In this document: in pieces, positions 36,200 to 50,800 of the stretch
Numbering within the stretch: the first letter of the stretch is position 1
Layout: each line of letters starts with the position of its first letter
NCBI GenBank assembly: GCA_033675265.1
Contig: JAUJYZ010001565.1
Coordinates: 248,001 to 312,000, forward strand
DNA length: 64,000 nucleotides
Direction of reading: 5' to 3'
Origin: Actinostola sp. cb2023
Lineage: Eukaryota; Cnidaria; Anthozoa; Actiniaria; Actinostolidae
Notes under the pieces: model-generated
What the model saw: the letters and a program-made list of their open reading frames with translations, nothing else
Told to the model about the DNA's origin: nothing
Database searches by the model: none
Program-made: the position numbers and the translations under genes

Positions 36200-37073
36200 C
36201 GAATAAACCATTATGAGTATGAATAATTAACATATAAGCCACCAGCCCATCCACCACGTGCTATGAAGTCGTTCTCCATCTATAAACTGTGTCGTCGTAC
36301 CACTTGAATTGTTAACATGAGTATTCAAATAACTACTAAAAGCAATCCTGAAACGGCAAAACACGCTCCTCGTGTGAGAGATCTAGATCTGTAATGTGAA
36401 GTCCTGAAGTCAAACAATAATGCAAGTCAGCAAAAATGGCCGATTTTGCAACTCGTCAGTACATGATTCCTAGGATAGACAAGTGAAGACGTTGTTTGGG
36501 TAAAACGTCGCCTGCAAACTCCTTCAGTAACTGTCACTTCTGTCGGAAATGCAATCTTCTGGTTTCTCGTGGACTTTGTTTCTCGTGGACTTTGCTTCAT
36601 GGTTGCAGCAAGCTGCATCGGTATCTCTTATAATGTGCGCCTTTGCACTGAAGCATCCTACTCCTCAACAGGACCTATATTATATTATATTATATGTAAC
36701 TGAAAAGCCCATATTGGGAGGTACATTAAAACTATGTATGTATGTATGTATGTCCTCGAATCCTTAGAGAGTGACATAGTTAACAGCCAAGTTGTAAAAA
36801 GCTTTTTACATGCGCAAGGATTACTATATGTTGGCATTACACACTTCGTTATCAATACTCCATATTTTGTCTTGGTGTAATAACGTGTCCAGTGTTGTCT
36901 GACTTGTCTCACATTGAGCAGCACACGCCAAAACACTTCTATAATGTGAATAAAAAACCTCCCAAGTAGATGTCTAGGAGAGACCAATCACGACTACCTG
37001 GACGTGAGGTACAGCTTGGTCCTGTAGGTAACGACTCAGCTGGGTTCTTTTACGTCACCCGTGGTTTGTTGGG
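36200..37073. other. 5' flank of vitellogenin; no gene seen
   Basis: AT-rich unique sequence with a short (TATG)n tract near 36735. No supported exon. Confidence 0.5.
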
Positions 37074-37080
37074 TATAAAG
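37074..37080 (+). promoter_or_regulatory. TATA box of vitellogenin
   Basis: TATAAAG lies 51-57 bp before the start codon, predicting a start of transcription near 37103 and a leader of roughly 27 nt. A core-promoter TATA is in keeping with a strongly regulated, high-output gene. Confidence 0.6.
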
Positions 37081-37130
37081 GCTGAGGCTCGGTGAAGACG
37101 AGACAATTTGGAGCAGTGTCCTTGATCAAG

Positions 37131-40100
37131 ATGAAGACCGCTCTAGGCGTATTGCTTTTGGTGGCTGTTACAAGTAAGTACTGTTATCTATACTAGCTAT
37201 TGTAGAAAGTATTGCGGGCTTGTATCTTCTTCAGTTGTAGTTTTTAAACTTTTCTTCATCGAATAGAGCCGGATTCTTGTCGTAGTTTCACATGCACTTC
37301 GAGCCATTCTTGATCAATGGATTCTTCAAGTTGAACAGAACTTCTAGGCTGCGTCTTTCTTATCAGCGAAATGTTTGTTTTAAACAATAGTTAACTAGAA
37401 AGAAAACCAGACAAAGTATCCTGATGAAAAAGGTTTTCATGATGGAAAAGTATTCTCAAATACGCTGATATTTTCTTTGCTTGGATTTCAAAAGATTTCG
37501 TTAGTCGCTTCATGAGTTTATTGAGGTTCTAAACCTCTTTTCATTGTTTTTTTATTTTATTCTCAACTAGCCTCGGTTTCTATGGCATCGTAGTCAGTTA
37601 TCCGTGATTATTTATTTTATTAATAATATTTTATGATTCAGTTGACTCACGAGCTGTTTTTTCTTTTCTTTGCAGACGCATTTCCACTCGGTAAGTACAT
37701 ACAGTTATTATGTATTAATTATTTATCATTAAGTATAAGTTAATTATATCCCTTGAGTATCTTATACATCTTCTCTTATCTCATACGTCGAATGCAGGCT
37801 AGTGATTGGTGGTTTATATCACGTGACATCCCTTGTATCAATTGTATCATAGTATTGCATACGCATGTCTCATACGTCATAAGTCGAATGCAGGCTAGTG
37901 ATTGGTGGTTTATATCACGTGACATCCCTTGTATCAATTGTATCATAGTATTGCATACGCATGTCTCATACGTCATAAGTCGAATGCAGGCTAGTGATTG
38001 GTGGTTTATATCACGTGACATCCCTTGTATCAATTGTATCATAGTATTGCATACGCATGTCTCATACGTCATGAGTCGAATGCAGGCTAGTGATTGGTGG
38101 TTTATATCACGTGACATCCCTTGTATCAATTGTATCATAGTATTGCATACGCATGTCTCATACGTCATAAGTCGAATGCAGGCTAGTGATTGGTGGTTTT
38201 ATATCACGTGACATCCCTTGTATCTTTATTGCTTGCCATGACTCATACCTTGTGACTATAGTCTCCCGATTGTTTCATGTCGTCTCCACACACGATTCTA
38301 TTTGATCTCGTAGTTTTCTCCTGTAATAATCACTTTTTATACTGAGGCTAGCGATGACAGAGCGACGTTTAATTCATTTGAAAATAAGCAGAACCGTTTC
38401 TTCCTTCACCAGCATTCAAATTAGGACAGCGTTACACTTTCCAATACCAAACCGAAGTAGTTCACTCAATCCCTGGTGGCGCCAGCAAGCAGATTGGTCT
38501 GCAGTTGCAATGTAAATGTCACGTGACCTTCCTCAAATTCTCACGTAACCCGGCTGAGGCTCAGATCAAGGTAACTGAAGCGTTTCAATGAACCATGTGG
38601 GATGCTATAGATAGACTTTTACGATCGCAGCGCATGCGCACTTCATATACATGCGCATACCGATCTATAATTTGATATATTGTATTCTTTACTAAATTTC
38701 AGCTGGAAAACGTCGCCCTTTCGCAGCTTGTAATCGAGGGCCAAAGAACTGCGACTCCCATCCAAGCTGACCCAGACGCCATTGCTCATCTCGAGAACAA
38801 CCCCATAGAAATCGTGTTCTCAGCCACGGGACGTGTGAAAACTATTCGTGTCAACCAACAAGACCCTGAATGGAGTGTGAACATCAAGAAAGGAATTGCT
38901 AACCTACTGCAGATTTCTCCCAAATCTGAAGGCATGGACATCAAACAGATCTTGACTTGCAAAACACCAGTTGTGGTCTCACAGAAAGAGGTACCTAGTG
39001 ACGTTTATTCGTGTAAGAGTTTACACTGGAGCAATTAGACAGGCATTCAGACAGACATACACGCAGGCAGGCAGACAGACAGACACGCAGGCAGACAGAC
39101 AGATAGACAGACAGACAGACACGCAGACAGACAGAATGAATGAATGAATGGCAGGCAGACAGACACGCAGACAGACAGACACGCAGGCAGAGAGACAGAC
39201 AGACACGCAGGCAGACAGACACGCAGGCAGACAGACACGCAGACAGACAGACACGCAGACAGACAGACACGCAGGCAGACAGGCACGCAGACAGACAGAC
39301 AGATACGCAGGCAGACAGACACGCAGACAGACAGACACGCAGGCAGGCAGACAAACAGACAGACAGACAGGTGGCGTGTGTACTACATCGCGCCTCTTGT
39401 GCACGCAAGGCGAGAAAAGAATTCTGTGACCAAACGCATCAAAGACGGCTTAGATGTCTAACGTTAGAATCGTATTGTTCTTGCAGCCCACAATTGTCGG
39501 CCAATGTCCTGTAACATACACTGTTGAACCCTGGTTAATGCAAGACCCACAGAGCAAGAAACCAGTGGCAGCACACAGGGTTACCAAGACTATCGACTAC
39601 GACAGATGTGCTAATAGACCATCCATTAGAGAGAGCATCGTCCTTGGTCAACTTTGCCCATCATGTCAAAAGGTATGTAAGTCAGTGACTACGATACCCA
39701 CTAGTAATAACACGTGTAGTTGTGGTTAGCCTATGCTTTTCAGGCAAAATACTGCTTGTTTAAGTTCAAAACATCTCAATAACCTAACTACTATGTCTCG
39801 ATGCTTTGTTTATGTTCAACGAGAAAGTATTTTTTCGATCTCAGAAAAAAACCTCTAAAGAAATTGCGGTCAAAGTAACAACAAGTTCAACAAAATGGCG
39901 TCGATGACGTCACATGGCGGCCATGTTGAAAAATCAATGAAGAAGAAAAGCACCATTTTATCTCGCTGTCATGCAATTTGTTCTAATATTAAGTTAATAT
40001 TATCTATTACCAGAGCCTTGGATATGTACCCTATCTTCGTCATGCTGGTCACATTGAACACATTCTGAGGGACAGAATGCTGATGCAAGCCACAGCAAAA

Positions 40101-41786
40101 GAAATGCACACATTTACACCATTCTCTGAACTTGGTGGTCAGGTCGAGGCTACTGCAAGGTTGGTAGGAGAAGGGACTGGTAACGAATCAATTGTGGATG
40201 AAGGGACTGGTAACGAATCAATTGTGGATGAAGGGACTGGTAACGAATCAACTCATTCTCGTACCCAGAGCCCGCTCGTCATTTGGTTTGTCGCTGGCTC
40301 TGGGAAACCCTGTTGCTCGGTCGTCAAATTTTGACGACCAAGTCGTCAGAGCGCATGCTCATACTAAAGACCGCTGAGAGCGGGTACTGTGGAAGAGTCT
40401 ACTGGCGACGTAGTGTTCACGTTGGTTTGAATATTCAAACAATGTAACAAGTACACAAGTTTGTACATTTATCTTCGTGTAGCCGTTTAAAAGCCCTTCG
40501 ACGTTCATCACCGGTTCTTCTCTGGCTCTGTTGCGATAAAGGCTGGACGATAAATACATGTTCTAATATAATCTTGCATGTGAGCCTTCCTGTCTTCCGC
40601 TTTGTTATTGTTTCTCTCGAATTATAAAAATATTCCTTTGAATGCTCAAAGCGAGTACGATCGATTGTGTCCAGATTGTGTCTGTAGCCGTTACTTTGAT
40701 AATTTATGTATTGTTAGATCTCCCTTCACGAATTTATGTCTACACAGTTTCCATTGATTTATTATTCAAAAAAGGTATATAGTTTTTGAAAATAATATTG
40801 TATGAAATTACTACAACCGTCGCTGTCATTCGCTTCGTTCGCTTTGCAAGTTTGAATCTTTGTTTATCTCATGGACCAATCAAATACGATCATTCATTGT
40901 TGATTTCAACAGCCAATGAAATTCGCTAAAATTTCAGGGATTCCCAGAGCCAGCGACAAACCAAATGACGAGCGGGCTCTGGGTACGAGAATGCGAATCA
41001 ACTGTGGAGTGATGAGGGACTGGTAACGAATCAATTGTGGATGAAGGGACTGGTAACGAATCAATTGTGGATGAAGGGACTGGTAACGAATCAACTGTGG
41101 AGTGATGAGGGACTGGTAACGAATCAACTGTGGAGTGATGAGGGACTGGTAACGAATCAACTGTGGAGTGATGAGGGACTGGTAACGAATCAACTGTGGA
41201 GTGATGAGGGACTGGTAACGAATCAAATGTGGAGTGATGAGGGACTGGTAACGAATCAACTGTGGAGTGATGAGGGACTGGTAACGAATCAACTGTGGAG
41301 TGATGAGGGACTGGTAACGAATCAACTGTGGAGTGATGAGGGACTGGTAACGAATCAACAATGGGGTGATGAGGGACTGGTAACGAATCAACTGTGGTAA
41401 CGGGACGGTCGATAGTGGGTGGACAAGAGACACATAATGAATGACTATTTAACGATAGTGAAAAGCCAGAACGATTTCTAACTCATTTGAACTTTCAACT
41501 TTAGACAACACCTCCGATTCGTGTCCAAGAGTAAAGCTGTTTCTATCAGTGAGTTTCATAATGCTTACAAGACTGATACACCTATGAATGATACCAGTCT
41601 CTATGTGTTCTTACATTACAATAAAAACTAAACTGTTTTGTACCTGTATTGACAGTGATAATGAAGAAACCCATGGAAACAGGTTTACTCATGAAGCTTG
41701 TCCATCCCGAACAAGAAGCCAGACAGAACCCACAATGGAGGCAAGGCATTCAAGCTAAGGTACAAAATAGTGCTAGAGGGCTGGGG

Positions 41787-41850
<64 letters not shown>

Positions 41851-44800
41851 ACTTTTAGCCAAAACGTTTGTCACAATAGTCTACTAGTATATCCACACAC
41901 CCCTCCCCCCCTCCCCTCACCCCCCCCCCCCCCCCCCCCCCCACACTTTCAAGGGTGCTCCGCGTTTCATGTTCTTTCAACAAATAATCAATAAAATAGC
42001 CAGTAAAATAAACATGCTGATCCATAATGAATTTTATATGAAAACCTTTGGAAATTACGCTTGGAGGCAACTCTTGCCTCCAACAAAGGTTTTCATACAA
42101 AATTTCGATTTTTGAAAATTCATATCTTCGTAATTTGTGGAGGATCTTTTCCAAACTTCACATTTTTACTAATTTCAACGAGCTCTTTCCAGCTATGATA
42201 ATCATTTGTTTGTCCTATGAGTTTTGAAATTATGTGATAAACCCTCATTCAATTCGATATCAAACTGATGCTTTTTTCTTACCTTCTTCCTACAATGCAA
42301 TTTTGTCTTCAATGTTAACATCACGAAAGTTGCTGCTTTCTGATTGGTTGATCTTTAAATAACAGGTGACGGCGTTACTGCAGATACTCGCTAGAGAGGT
42401 TCAGAAGGACATCTCAAGTCACGTCATCCCACAAACTGTCGCGGAGCTCGTGTCACACTTGAGATTGTGTGACACTGCCGCTTTGGAACAATTTTTGCAA
42501 GCTGCGCTGAAACAACAAAACGAAAAAGTCAGGTGCGTGCCTAGATGATCATTGTAGAAATCAATATTGAATACCATATATGGAATTTGAATACCAAATA
42601 TGGAATTTGAATTCCAAGTATGGAATCTGAATACCAAATATGGAATCTGAATACCAAATATGGAATTTGAATACCAAGTATGGAATTTGAATACCAAATA
42701 TGGAATCGGAATACCAAATATGGAATCTGAATACCAAATATGGAATCTGAATACCAAATATGGAATCTGAATACCAAATATGGAGTCCGAATACCAAATA
42801 TGGAATCTGAATACCAAATATGGAATCCGAATACCAAATATGGAATCTGAATACCAAATATGGAATTTGAATACCAAATATGGAAATGGCCAGTAACGGA
42901 AAATTAACGTCAATTTATCAATCTTCATCTCAGGGAATTGTGCATCGACGCGTTGTCGTTGGCTGGTACAACAGCATTCGTTCAGCTGGTGAATAAGATA
43001 CAGAAGGAGAAGAGAACGTCTGAGATTCCTCTGGCGTTGTTTAATCGAATCCTTGTGAATATCGTGTTCATTCCAGAGGTCACACCACAGCACGTCAATA
43101 CGGTTCTTGTAAGTACTAAATACTAATGGGTCTCTTTGGTACCATCGTATTTGTCTCTAATGTCACACCACAACACGTCAATACGGTTCTTGTAAGTACT
43201 AAATACTAATGGGTCTCTTTGGTACCATCGTATTTGTCTCTAATGTCACACCACAACACGTCAATACGGTTCTTGTAAGTACTAAATACTAATGGGTCTC
43301 TTTGGTACCATCGTATATGTCTCTAATGTCACACCACAGCACGTCAATACGGTTCTTGTAAGTACTAAATACTAATGAGTCCCTTTGGTACCATCGTATT
43401 TGTCTCTAATGTCACACCACAACACGTCAATACGGTTCTTGTAAGTACTAAATACTAATGGGTCTCTTTGGTACCATCGTATTTGTCTCTAATGTCACAC
43501 CACAGCACGTCAATACGGTTCTTGTAAGTACTAAATACTAATGGGTCCCTTTGGTACCATCGTATTTGTCTCTAATGTCACACCACAGCACGTCAATACG
43601 GTTCTTGTAAGTACTAAATACTAATGGGTCTCTTTGGTACCATCGTATTTGTCTCCAAGGTCAAAATGGTGTACTAGCATACTAATGGCCCCATTTTGAA
43701 GTCAGTTGCGTCCTTACTAGCTATATACCGCATATCTGAAGAGGCCTATGGTTCCCCCTATGTACTAGTTCATTAAATATGACTGAACTAGATGAGTGTT
43801 GGGTGCATAGAATATTAGAATAGACTCAAGTGTGTAAGAGTGAATGTAAAATGTGTATTACACCCATAAAGCATTGAGATTTTTAAATGCGTTTAAGAAT
43901 TAAAGTATTATTATTATTATTATTATTATTACTATAAATATACTTATGTTACCATTTTCTTTTTGTTAATTATATTTTCGAGTTCAAGTAGTCAATTGTA
44001 AATTACCTACATGTAGTGAGATTTGCAATTGTTTGTGTAAAAAATACATGAAATAAAGTTTCCATTATTATTATTATTATTACTATTATTATTAGTTAAA
44101 ATACTTATGTCGTAATTACCTTTTTGTCCATGTTTTAGAACCTTTGCCTGAACGCCCCAGAATTCCAGCCCCAGGCGCAACTTGCAATCCGCCGTCAGTG
44201 CTACTTGTCGTTCGGTGCCCTGGTAAACAGACTCAGCCAACGCCCTGACGCCCAGCAAAGAACTGACATCCAGACGTGTATCCGCACTGCAATCACGGTT
44301 AGTTGATCATCTCTCCGACTATCAAACACGTAGTAAAATAAACCAGATTTAATGATCAGAGTTTTCAGTAGATAGAGGGCCACAGGGTCATCGGAGAAAG
44401 CGTGTTCTTTTATATATATATTTTTTACCCTTTTATTTTTTTACCCTTAAATAAATAAAGTCACTACTAGATTCATTAGTTTTAAAATTAGGATGGAATG
44501 GAATGAAAACAAAACGTTGTATATTATTTTCAGATTCTGACGAAGAAGTTGCAACAAGCACAGAATGCAGATGAGAAGTTGTGCTTCATTAAAGCCATCG
44601 GCAACGCTGGCCAACCAAATGCAGCACTCCAGAAAATCCTCCTGCAACATCTTCAAAACCCCAACCATCCAATGGTTGTGCGTGTGGAGTGTGTCTGGGC
44701 TTTCAGAAGGATGGTTGGACCACAGCGCAGAGACAACGTAAGTCTCATTCACATCGATTCTCAATAATGCAAGGAAGACAGAACCACAGGCATCTCCCTT

Positions 44801-47800
44801 GTGTCTTTCTCAACCAGTCCCTTATGGCTTACAATTGTCAAATCAGTTCCAATTAGGATGCTCTCTCTACTCTTCAAACTCACCCCCATTTTCCGCGCGT
44901 TCCGCTCTACCGACTACCGAAACTCGGAGCGACTGATTCTGGAGGAAAAAGAACGGCCTGTTCACAGTCTATGGACCTCATGAAAGTGAACACAATTTGT
45001 AGATAGAGGATATCCGCATGGCCGCGCTGAAATACGCTTTTGCTATCAGTCTCTACTAATATCACTGGATCATGTAACGAGTTGCAACACCACTTTTATA
45101 GCAATTTTTATAGTAATATGATATATAATATATGTAATTATTATTATTATTATCATCATCGTCATCATCATCATCATTATTATTTCTTTCACAGCTGTGC
45201 AACAAGCTCATTGGGATTTTCCACGACCGTCGTCAACACCCTGAACTGCGCATGGCCATAGTCGAGTTGATGCTGGACAGACAGCCCTCCTTCTTTAACA
45301 TGCAAATGTTCTTGAATGCTGCCATCAGAGAGATGCAGTGTCAAGGACCAAGGTCCAAGCAAGTTGCATCATGGGTAATCTCAAAGTTGTCCTCGATGGC
45401 ATACTACAATAACGTTATCCTCCAAGAAAGGTAGGTTCCCTGTGTTTAACTACGATCAGGTCATCCAGTGGGTTCCCTGTGTTTAACTACGATCAGGTCA
45501 TCCAGTGGGTTCCCTGTGTTTAACTACGATCAGGTCATACAGTGGGTTCCCTGTGTTTAACTACGATCAGGTCATACAGTGGGTTCCCTGTGTTTAACTA
45601 CGATTAGTTCATACAGTGGGTTCCCTGTGTTTAACTACGATCAGGTCATACAGTGGGTTCCCTGTGTTTAACTACGATCAGGTCATACAGTGGGTTCCCT
45701 GTGTTTAACTACGATCAGGTCATACAGTGGGTTCCCTGTGTTTAACTACGATCAGGTCATACAGTGGGTTCCCTGTGTTTAACTACGATCAGGTCATACA
45801 GTGGGTTCCCTGTGTTTAACTACAATCAGAACATCCGAAATAAAAAGTAACGACCACTTGTTGTGGGTTCCCTGTGTTTTACGATATTCAAGTAAAAAGA
45901 AATGGCACTAACCTCTAACTTTTGATCGCCATTTTGAATAACTTAACTCGTAAAGCTACAATCAAATGACTGCAATCAAGTTATTAATAACGTGGCATGA
46001 TTTAGAAATAGTTCCACTGAGAACCATATACCGAAGGTGTTACTAAACAAACGCTGTTTTTGTCCCTCATAGAGCCCGCCGTGCCCGCCGTGCCCTCAGC
46101 TCCGCGCGTCGTTACGTCAGCAGGACTGCATTTGGCCTGGAATACTCCAAAGCAATGCGCATTGCAATGTACTCAGGTAAGTAATACTAATAATAGAGTC
46201 GTCTTCGTATGAGTGGGAAACCTACAACACAGAGTTACGGTCACGGTACGGAATCCAAGACATTGTATTCAGTCAATCACAGCGCGCAAAATCATCGCTC
46301 AACCAATCAGAATACGGCATGATGATGGCGCAATACCTACCGTAACTACTTCCCACTCATACGAAAACGACTCTAATAAATAAGTTACTTATACAACACT
46401 TATCAATGCAGTGTGACCTTTAAAATGGTTTGTCTGGTTGTAAATATATCAATGAATAATGGGCGTGTAACACCTGTCACGTGACTTTTTAAATTTTCAC
46501 CGCAGACAAACGAAAATATCATAACTGGAAAGAGCATGCTAAAGTTAGTAAAAGTGGAAAGTTTGAAGGGAAATTCGTAAATAGGGCAATAGTTACAGGC
46601 ATTCAAACTTTGTCTTTTTTGTATGGATCGAAATGTATGTTGGAGGGCAACGCTTGCCCTCCAAGCGAAAAACCCATACAAATCCTTGTCAAAGCGGGAA
46701 ACTTTGAAAGCCGTTAACGTTTATCTTATTTGCTTGATTCTTTTCAAATTTTCAAATTTTACTAATTTTAGTATGCTCTTTCCAGTTATGGTATTTTCGT
46801 TTGTCTTCGGTGAAAATTTAAAAAGTCACGTGGCAGGTGGTACAAGCCCATTGACGGTTTGATATAAAGAGTTGTAACTACTTCCGGTAACCTGTGAGAG
46901 GGAGGGGGACTGGGACGAGCAGGTTACTTGCAGGGTAGTACAGCTCGAATTTCCCTGGCATTGCACGTGTTGATCGTTCTCTAGCACAGGATCATCCCTA
47001 CAAGAATCTTAGCTCATTTGACTAATACTATTGGCTACAATAGTGTTAACGTTGAAAGTGACGATTTCCGTTTCCGGTCCACAGAGAAATTGATGAGCGG
47101 GTTTGAGATGGAAATGAACAAGATGAACGTCCCACAGAGTTACATCCCTCGCAACATGAATGCTCGTCTTATGACGCACTTGATGGGACATCAATTCGAA
47201 GTCATTCAGGTATAGGTCACTGTATATTATATTGAACAATTAGACTACGAGTTCGAGTTTTCTATGAGTCAATAGTCAACGAGGTGCGTAATTGTTTTAG
47301 TAGAAACCAGCCTGCATACTCATTACTACGTTAGAATTTATACCAATATTTAGTGATTTCTCGCTTTGTTTTTGTTCAAAACCGGGATTGCACGGGAATC
47401 GTGATAGTATGCTAGTTGGTTTCTACTAAACCATAATAGTTTAGACTCACGCTCAAACTAATGCTCTTCTCAGCGGAGGTATTTCCTCGAGTATGCGCAG
47501 TAATAGAAGCGAAGGATCATTTTGTGACGCTTTGCGCAGTGCGCATGCGTCGTCAGCGCCGGCGGCTTTACCTGCATGAGTCAGTATGCTGGAAGTTTGA
47601 AAACATACTGAAAAACGAGTGGAGGACTGGGAACGAGTTTTTAGAATTAATCTAATTAAGAAATGAACCACGTCACAAGAAAGAGCATATCAGAATTAGT
47701 AAGTTTCAGGAGTTTGATAGGGTTTGACATTTAAAAACTGCAAAAATTACAAAGAAATGTATGGTTACAGGGGAAACGTAACCATACATTTCTTTGTAAA

Positions 47801-50800
47801 TTTTAAGATATTTGGAAAGCTGTTACTCGTTCAATATCTAACTAAACCTATCGAAACTTTGTAAACTTACTAATTTTGACATGATCTTTCTTGTGATGGG
47901 ATTCATTTTTTAATTAGATTAATTCTAAAAACTCGTTCCTAGTCCTCCACTCGTTTTTGAAATGGCTAATTGTAAACTTGCGTTTTTCAAATTTACTATT
48001 TTTCAAGTAATTTAACTAAACTTTTATTTTATTTTACTGAACTAAACTATGATGATGATAATAATAATAATGATGATGATACAACCTCTTTCTACAAATG
48101 CTATAGGCTGGAGTTCGTATCGAAGGGTTACAAGACATTATTCAAAACCTGATGTCAGAGATTCGTTCACGACAAAAACGATCGGTCTGGAGCAGTGTCT
48201 GGGAATTGTTCGCCAATGATGAAGATCCAACGTCCGATGATTATGGTACGTTAGAACCCGTTAGAACTACAAGCAGTACAGCAGAACTGTGTTCTTCGTA
48301 GACAATAGGCGACTTGCATGATGACGTTGTTTTACTACAAGTACCAGAATGCTTTGCGAATTTTCTTTCTTATTCAGAATTTTAAAACGTTGTCCAGCTA
48401 AAAAGAGATAGGTGTCTCAATCTATATTCGTTTTGCGCGCGTGGAATTTTAATTTCAAAAGCATAAATCACCTCTGCCTGTGAAAACAGGCATTGTAAAA
48501 ATTCTGTTCGAGGTGTCGATGTTTGCTTTTGAAATTAAAATTCCACCGACGCGCGCAAAACGAATATAGAATGAGAAACGGCATGTTTAATAGCATGGAC
48601 AGGACTGGACTGGACAGTGGACCGGTCAGTCCAGTTTATGTTTTAAAACCTGGACTGACCGGTCCAGTCCAGTCCATGTTATACAACATGCCATGAGAAA
48701 CGTGACATTTGTTGTAGCGTTAATGTCCTTTTAGCTGGACAACGTTAATGACATTGACTGTTGGATAACCTTCGTTTACTTTCAATCAATCCTTTGTTAT
48801 AGAAAGTGGCGAGCTTGAAGAAGAAAGTAGAGAGCCAAATGCTAGCCCCAGACCAACCCAGAAGCCCCAGGTAAGAACCATCGTGTCGTGTTCCCTGCAG
48901 AAGACCTTGACTAAAAGTACACATGCTTTCTATCGAAGGAGAAGCCCAAGCAGCCCATGCAGCCCATGCAGCCAGAAGTTTCAGTATTTATGAAGGTTTT
49001 TAACCAGGAAATCCAGTTTGTCAGGATTACGCCTGCTACCATCAACCAACTCGTCAAACAGATCACACAACTTCTGATGGGACAGAAGGATGAGATTCAG
49101 ACTGCTTTTGGAGGTGAGTATCTATCGTTAGAAGAACCCAGCCAGCGTCCTTTATACTTGGTGATTTCAATCAATCAATCAAAACTTTTATTCAAATACG
49201 AAGTCCGATTGTAAATTAGTCTCCCTCGCATCCGTCTTTAGTTCCGTCACGCAACGTGACGGGTCTTTAGATCCGTCACGCAACGTGACGGAACTAAAGA
49301 CGGATGCGAGGGAGACTAATTGTAAATACGATTTGTCTGATCCGAGATTACCTTCCTAGCTCCAAGCCGACATTCATGTCACTTCACAATCATTATTTTT
49401 ATTACAATCTGTATGTTCTGACGAAATCATCTTTATCTCAGCCATCACAATCACTAAGAACAGCATCAATATTCACCAACGCTTTACCAAGGCCTTCCTT
49501 GCTGCGCATGCGCGTCAATTGGAGCCCACCATCACTGGAATGCCTCTCCACCACCACATCATATCCTGTCTTGTAACTCATGTGGAAGCGACCATCAACA
49601 TCCAAGCTCAACCATCCTTGTGGAAAATCTTCAACGCCAAATCTTTGACAGCATCAGTCAACGCGAGACCAAAGTAAGTGTACTCGTGGCAGCCATCTTA
49701 GACTCCAGTTTTCGTATGAGTGGGAACCCTGTGGTACCGTGACACTTAAATGGCTTCCTTTCTGTCCCAATCAAAAAGCGCGCAGATGCATCTTATCCAA
49801 TCAAACTATTACCCGAAAACGACTCTATTAGATACAAACTCCATTTTCCTGGTCTTGTATTCTATTCCCACAACTCTTGTTTAAATGTACATGACGCAAA
49901 ACGACACTACTGAGATTTCCTGTGCGCAGGAGTTCTAAAAAAACGTTCAAAACTCACAATGAATCTAAATACCAACGTTTAATTTCTCGTCAGGATTTCT
50001 GTCTTCACCCGTGGATTCATTGAAGTCCACACTCCATTTGTGCGCGCTGGAATCAAACTTCAGAACGTGATTCAAATGAAGCCAATCATCAACTTGAGAC
50101 TGGACGCACAGACCGGAATTTCATACACCTTCAAGGCCGATGTCCCCACACAGAAGACTGACATCCTTGTAATAAGGTACTATGTCACGTGTATTGGATT
50201 GCGTGACATCTTTTTCTGTCACGCAAGAAACGTTTCGTCACGTGATAAAATACTAACATGTCACATGTACTGGATTGCGTGATATCTTTCTATGTCACGC
50301 AAGAAACGTTCCGTCACGTCACATCACAAATATGTAGAAAGACTGCTAACTGCAGTTGGTTGCGTGAAAGTTTTCGGGTGACCAGCCCGTGACCTTGTGA
50401 ATGGCGTGACAGAATAGACAACCTGTCACGCAAGAAATCGCTGTCACACAAAAATTCAATGTCCAACTGATGAAATAACTCTTCAAGAACAAGATATAAT
50501 AATATATTACTTTTAACTGAGGTATTTTCTTCCTGTTTCTCGCCTTCAGCCCTGACCCAACCAAACCCGAAGCTGTTGGAGTGTGTGGAATCGTGAAGAC
50601 TACAACCCTACGACAATTCAATATCGTACCAAAAGAGATTCCTCTGACGGTTTCAACACAGTACATGATGCAGGTAGACCTACATGTAGTGTCCTTGTTT
50701 TAGCTTCACTGCTTCCGGTCTCACGAAAACAATCCAGTTTTGTATCGATGTACATCAGTTTTATGAATGGTGTTATTTTAACTGTTTATCATTGCACTAC

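Noticed and set aside
37753..38211. A 152-aa repeated open frame in vitellogenin intron 2
   Set aside because: A 96-bp unit (multiple of 3) opens both strands; no splice phase or family support.
39021..39408. Cys/Leu/Ser-rich and Arg/Gln/Thr-rich frames near 39,000
   Set aside because: Translation of the CAGA/CACGCAGG satellite in intron 4.
40906..41433. 175-aa minus-strand frame of '[11 protein letters not shown]' repeats
   Set aside because: It is the reverse reading of the intron 6 minisatellite and the transposon end.
42419..43093. 224-aa minus-strand frame with '[10 protein letters not shown]' repeats
   Set aside because: Antisense of exons 9-10 and the 20-bp minisatellite between them.
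43076..43665. CRISPR-like array of 83-bp repeats
   Set aside because: There are no unique spacers; units are contiguous, carry an exon end and donor, and lie inside a eukaryotic intron.
46987..47084. Vitellogenin exon 15 starting at '[12 protein letters not shown]' (acceptor CTAGCACAG)
   Set aside because: No acceptor there fits the phase of exon 14. The acceptor at 47083-47084 (CGGTCCACAG) restores phase and gives the expected family order before 'SYIPRN'.
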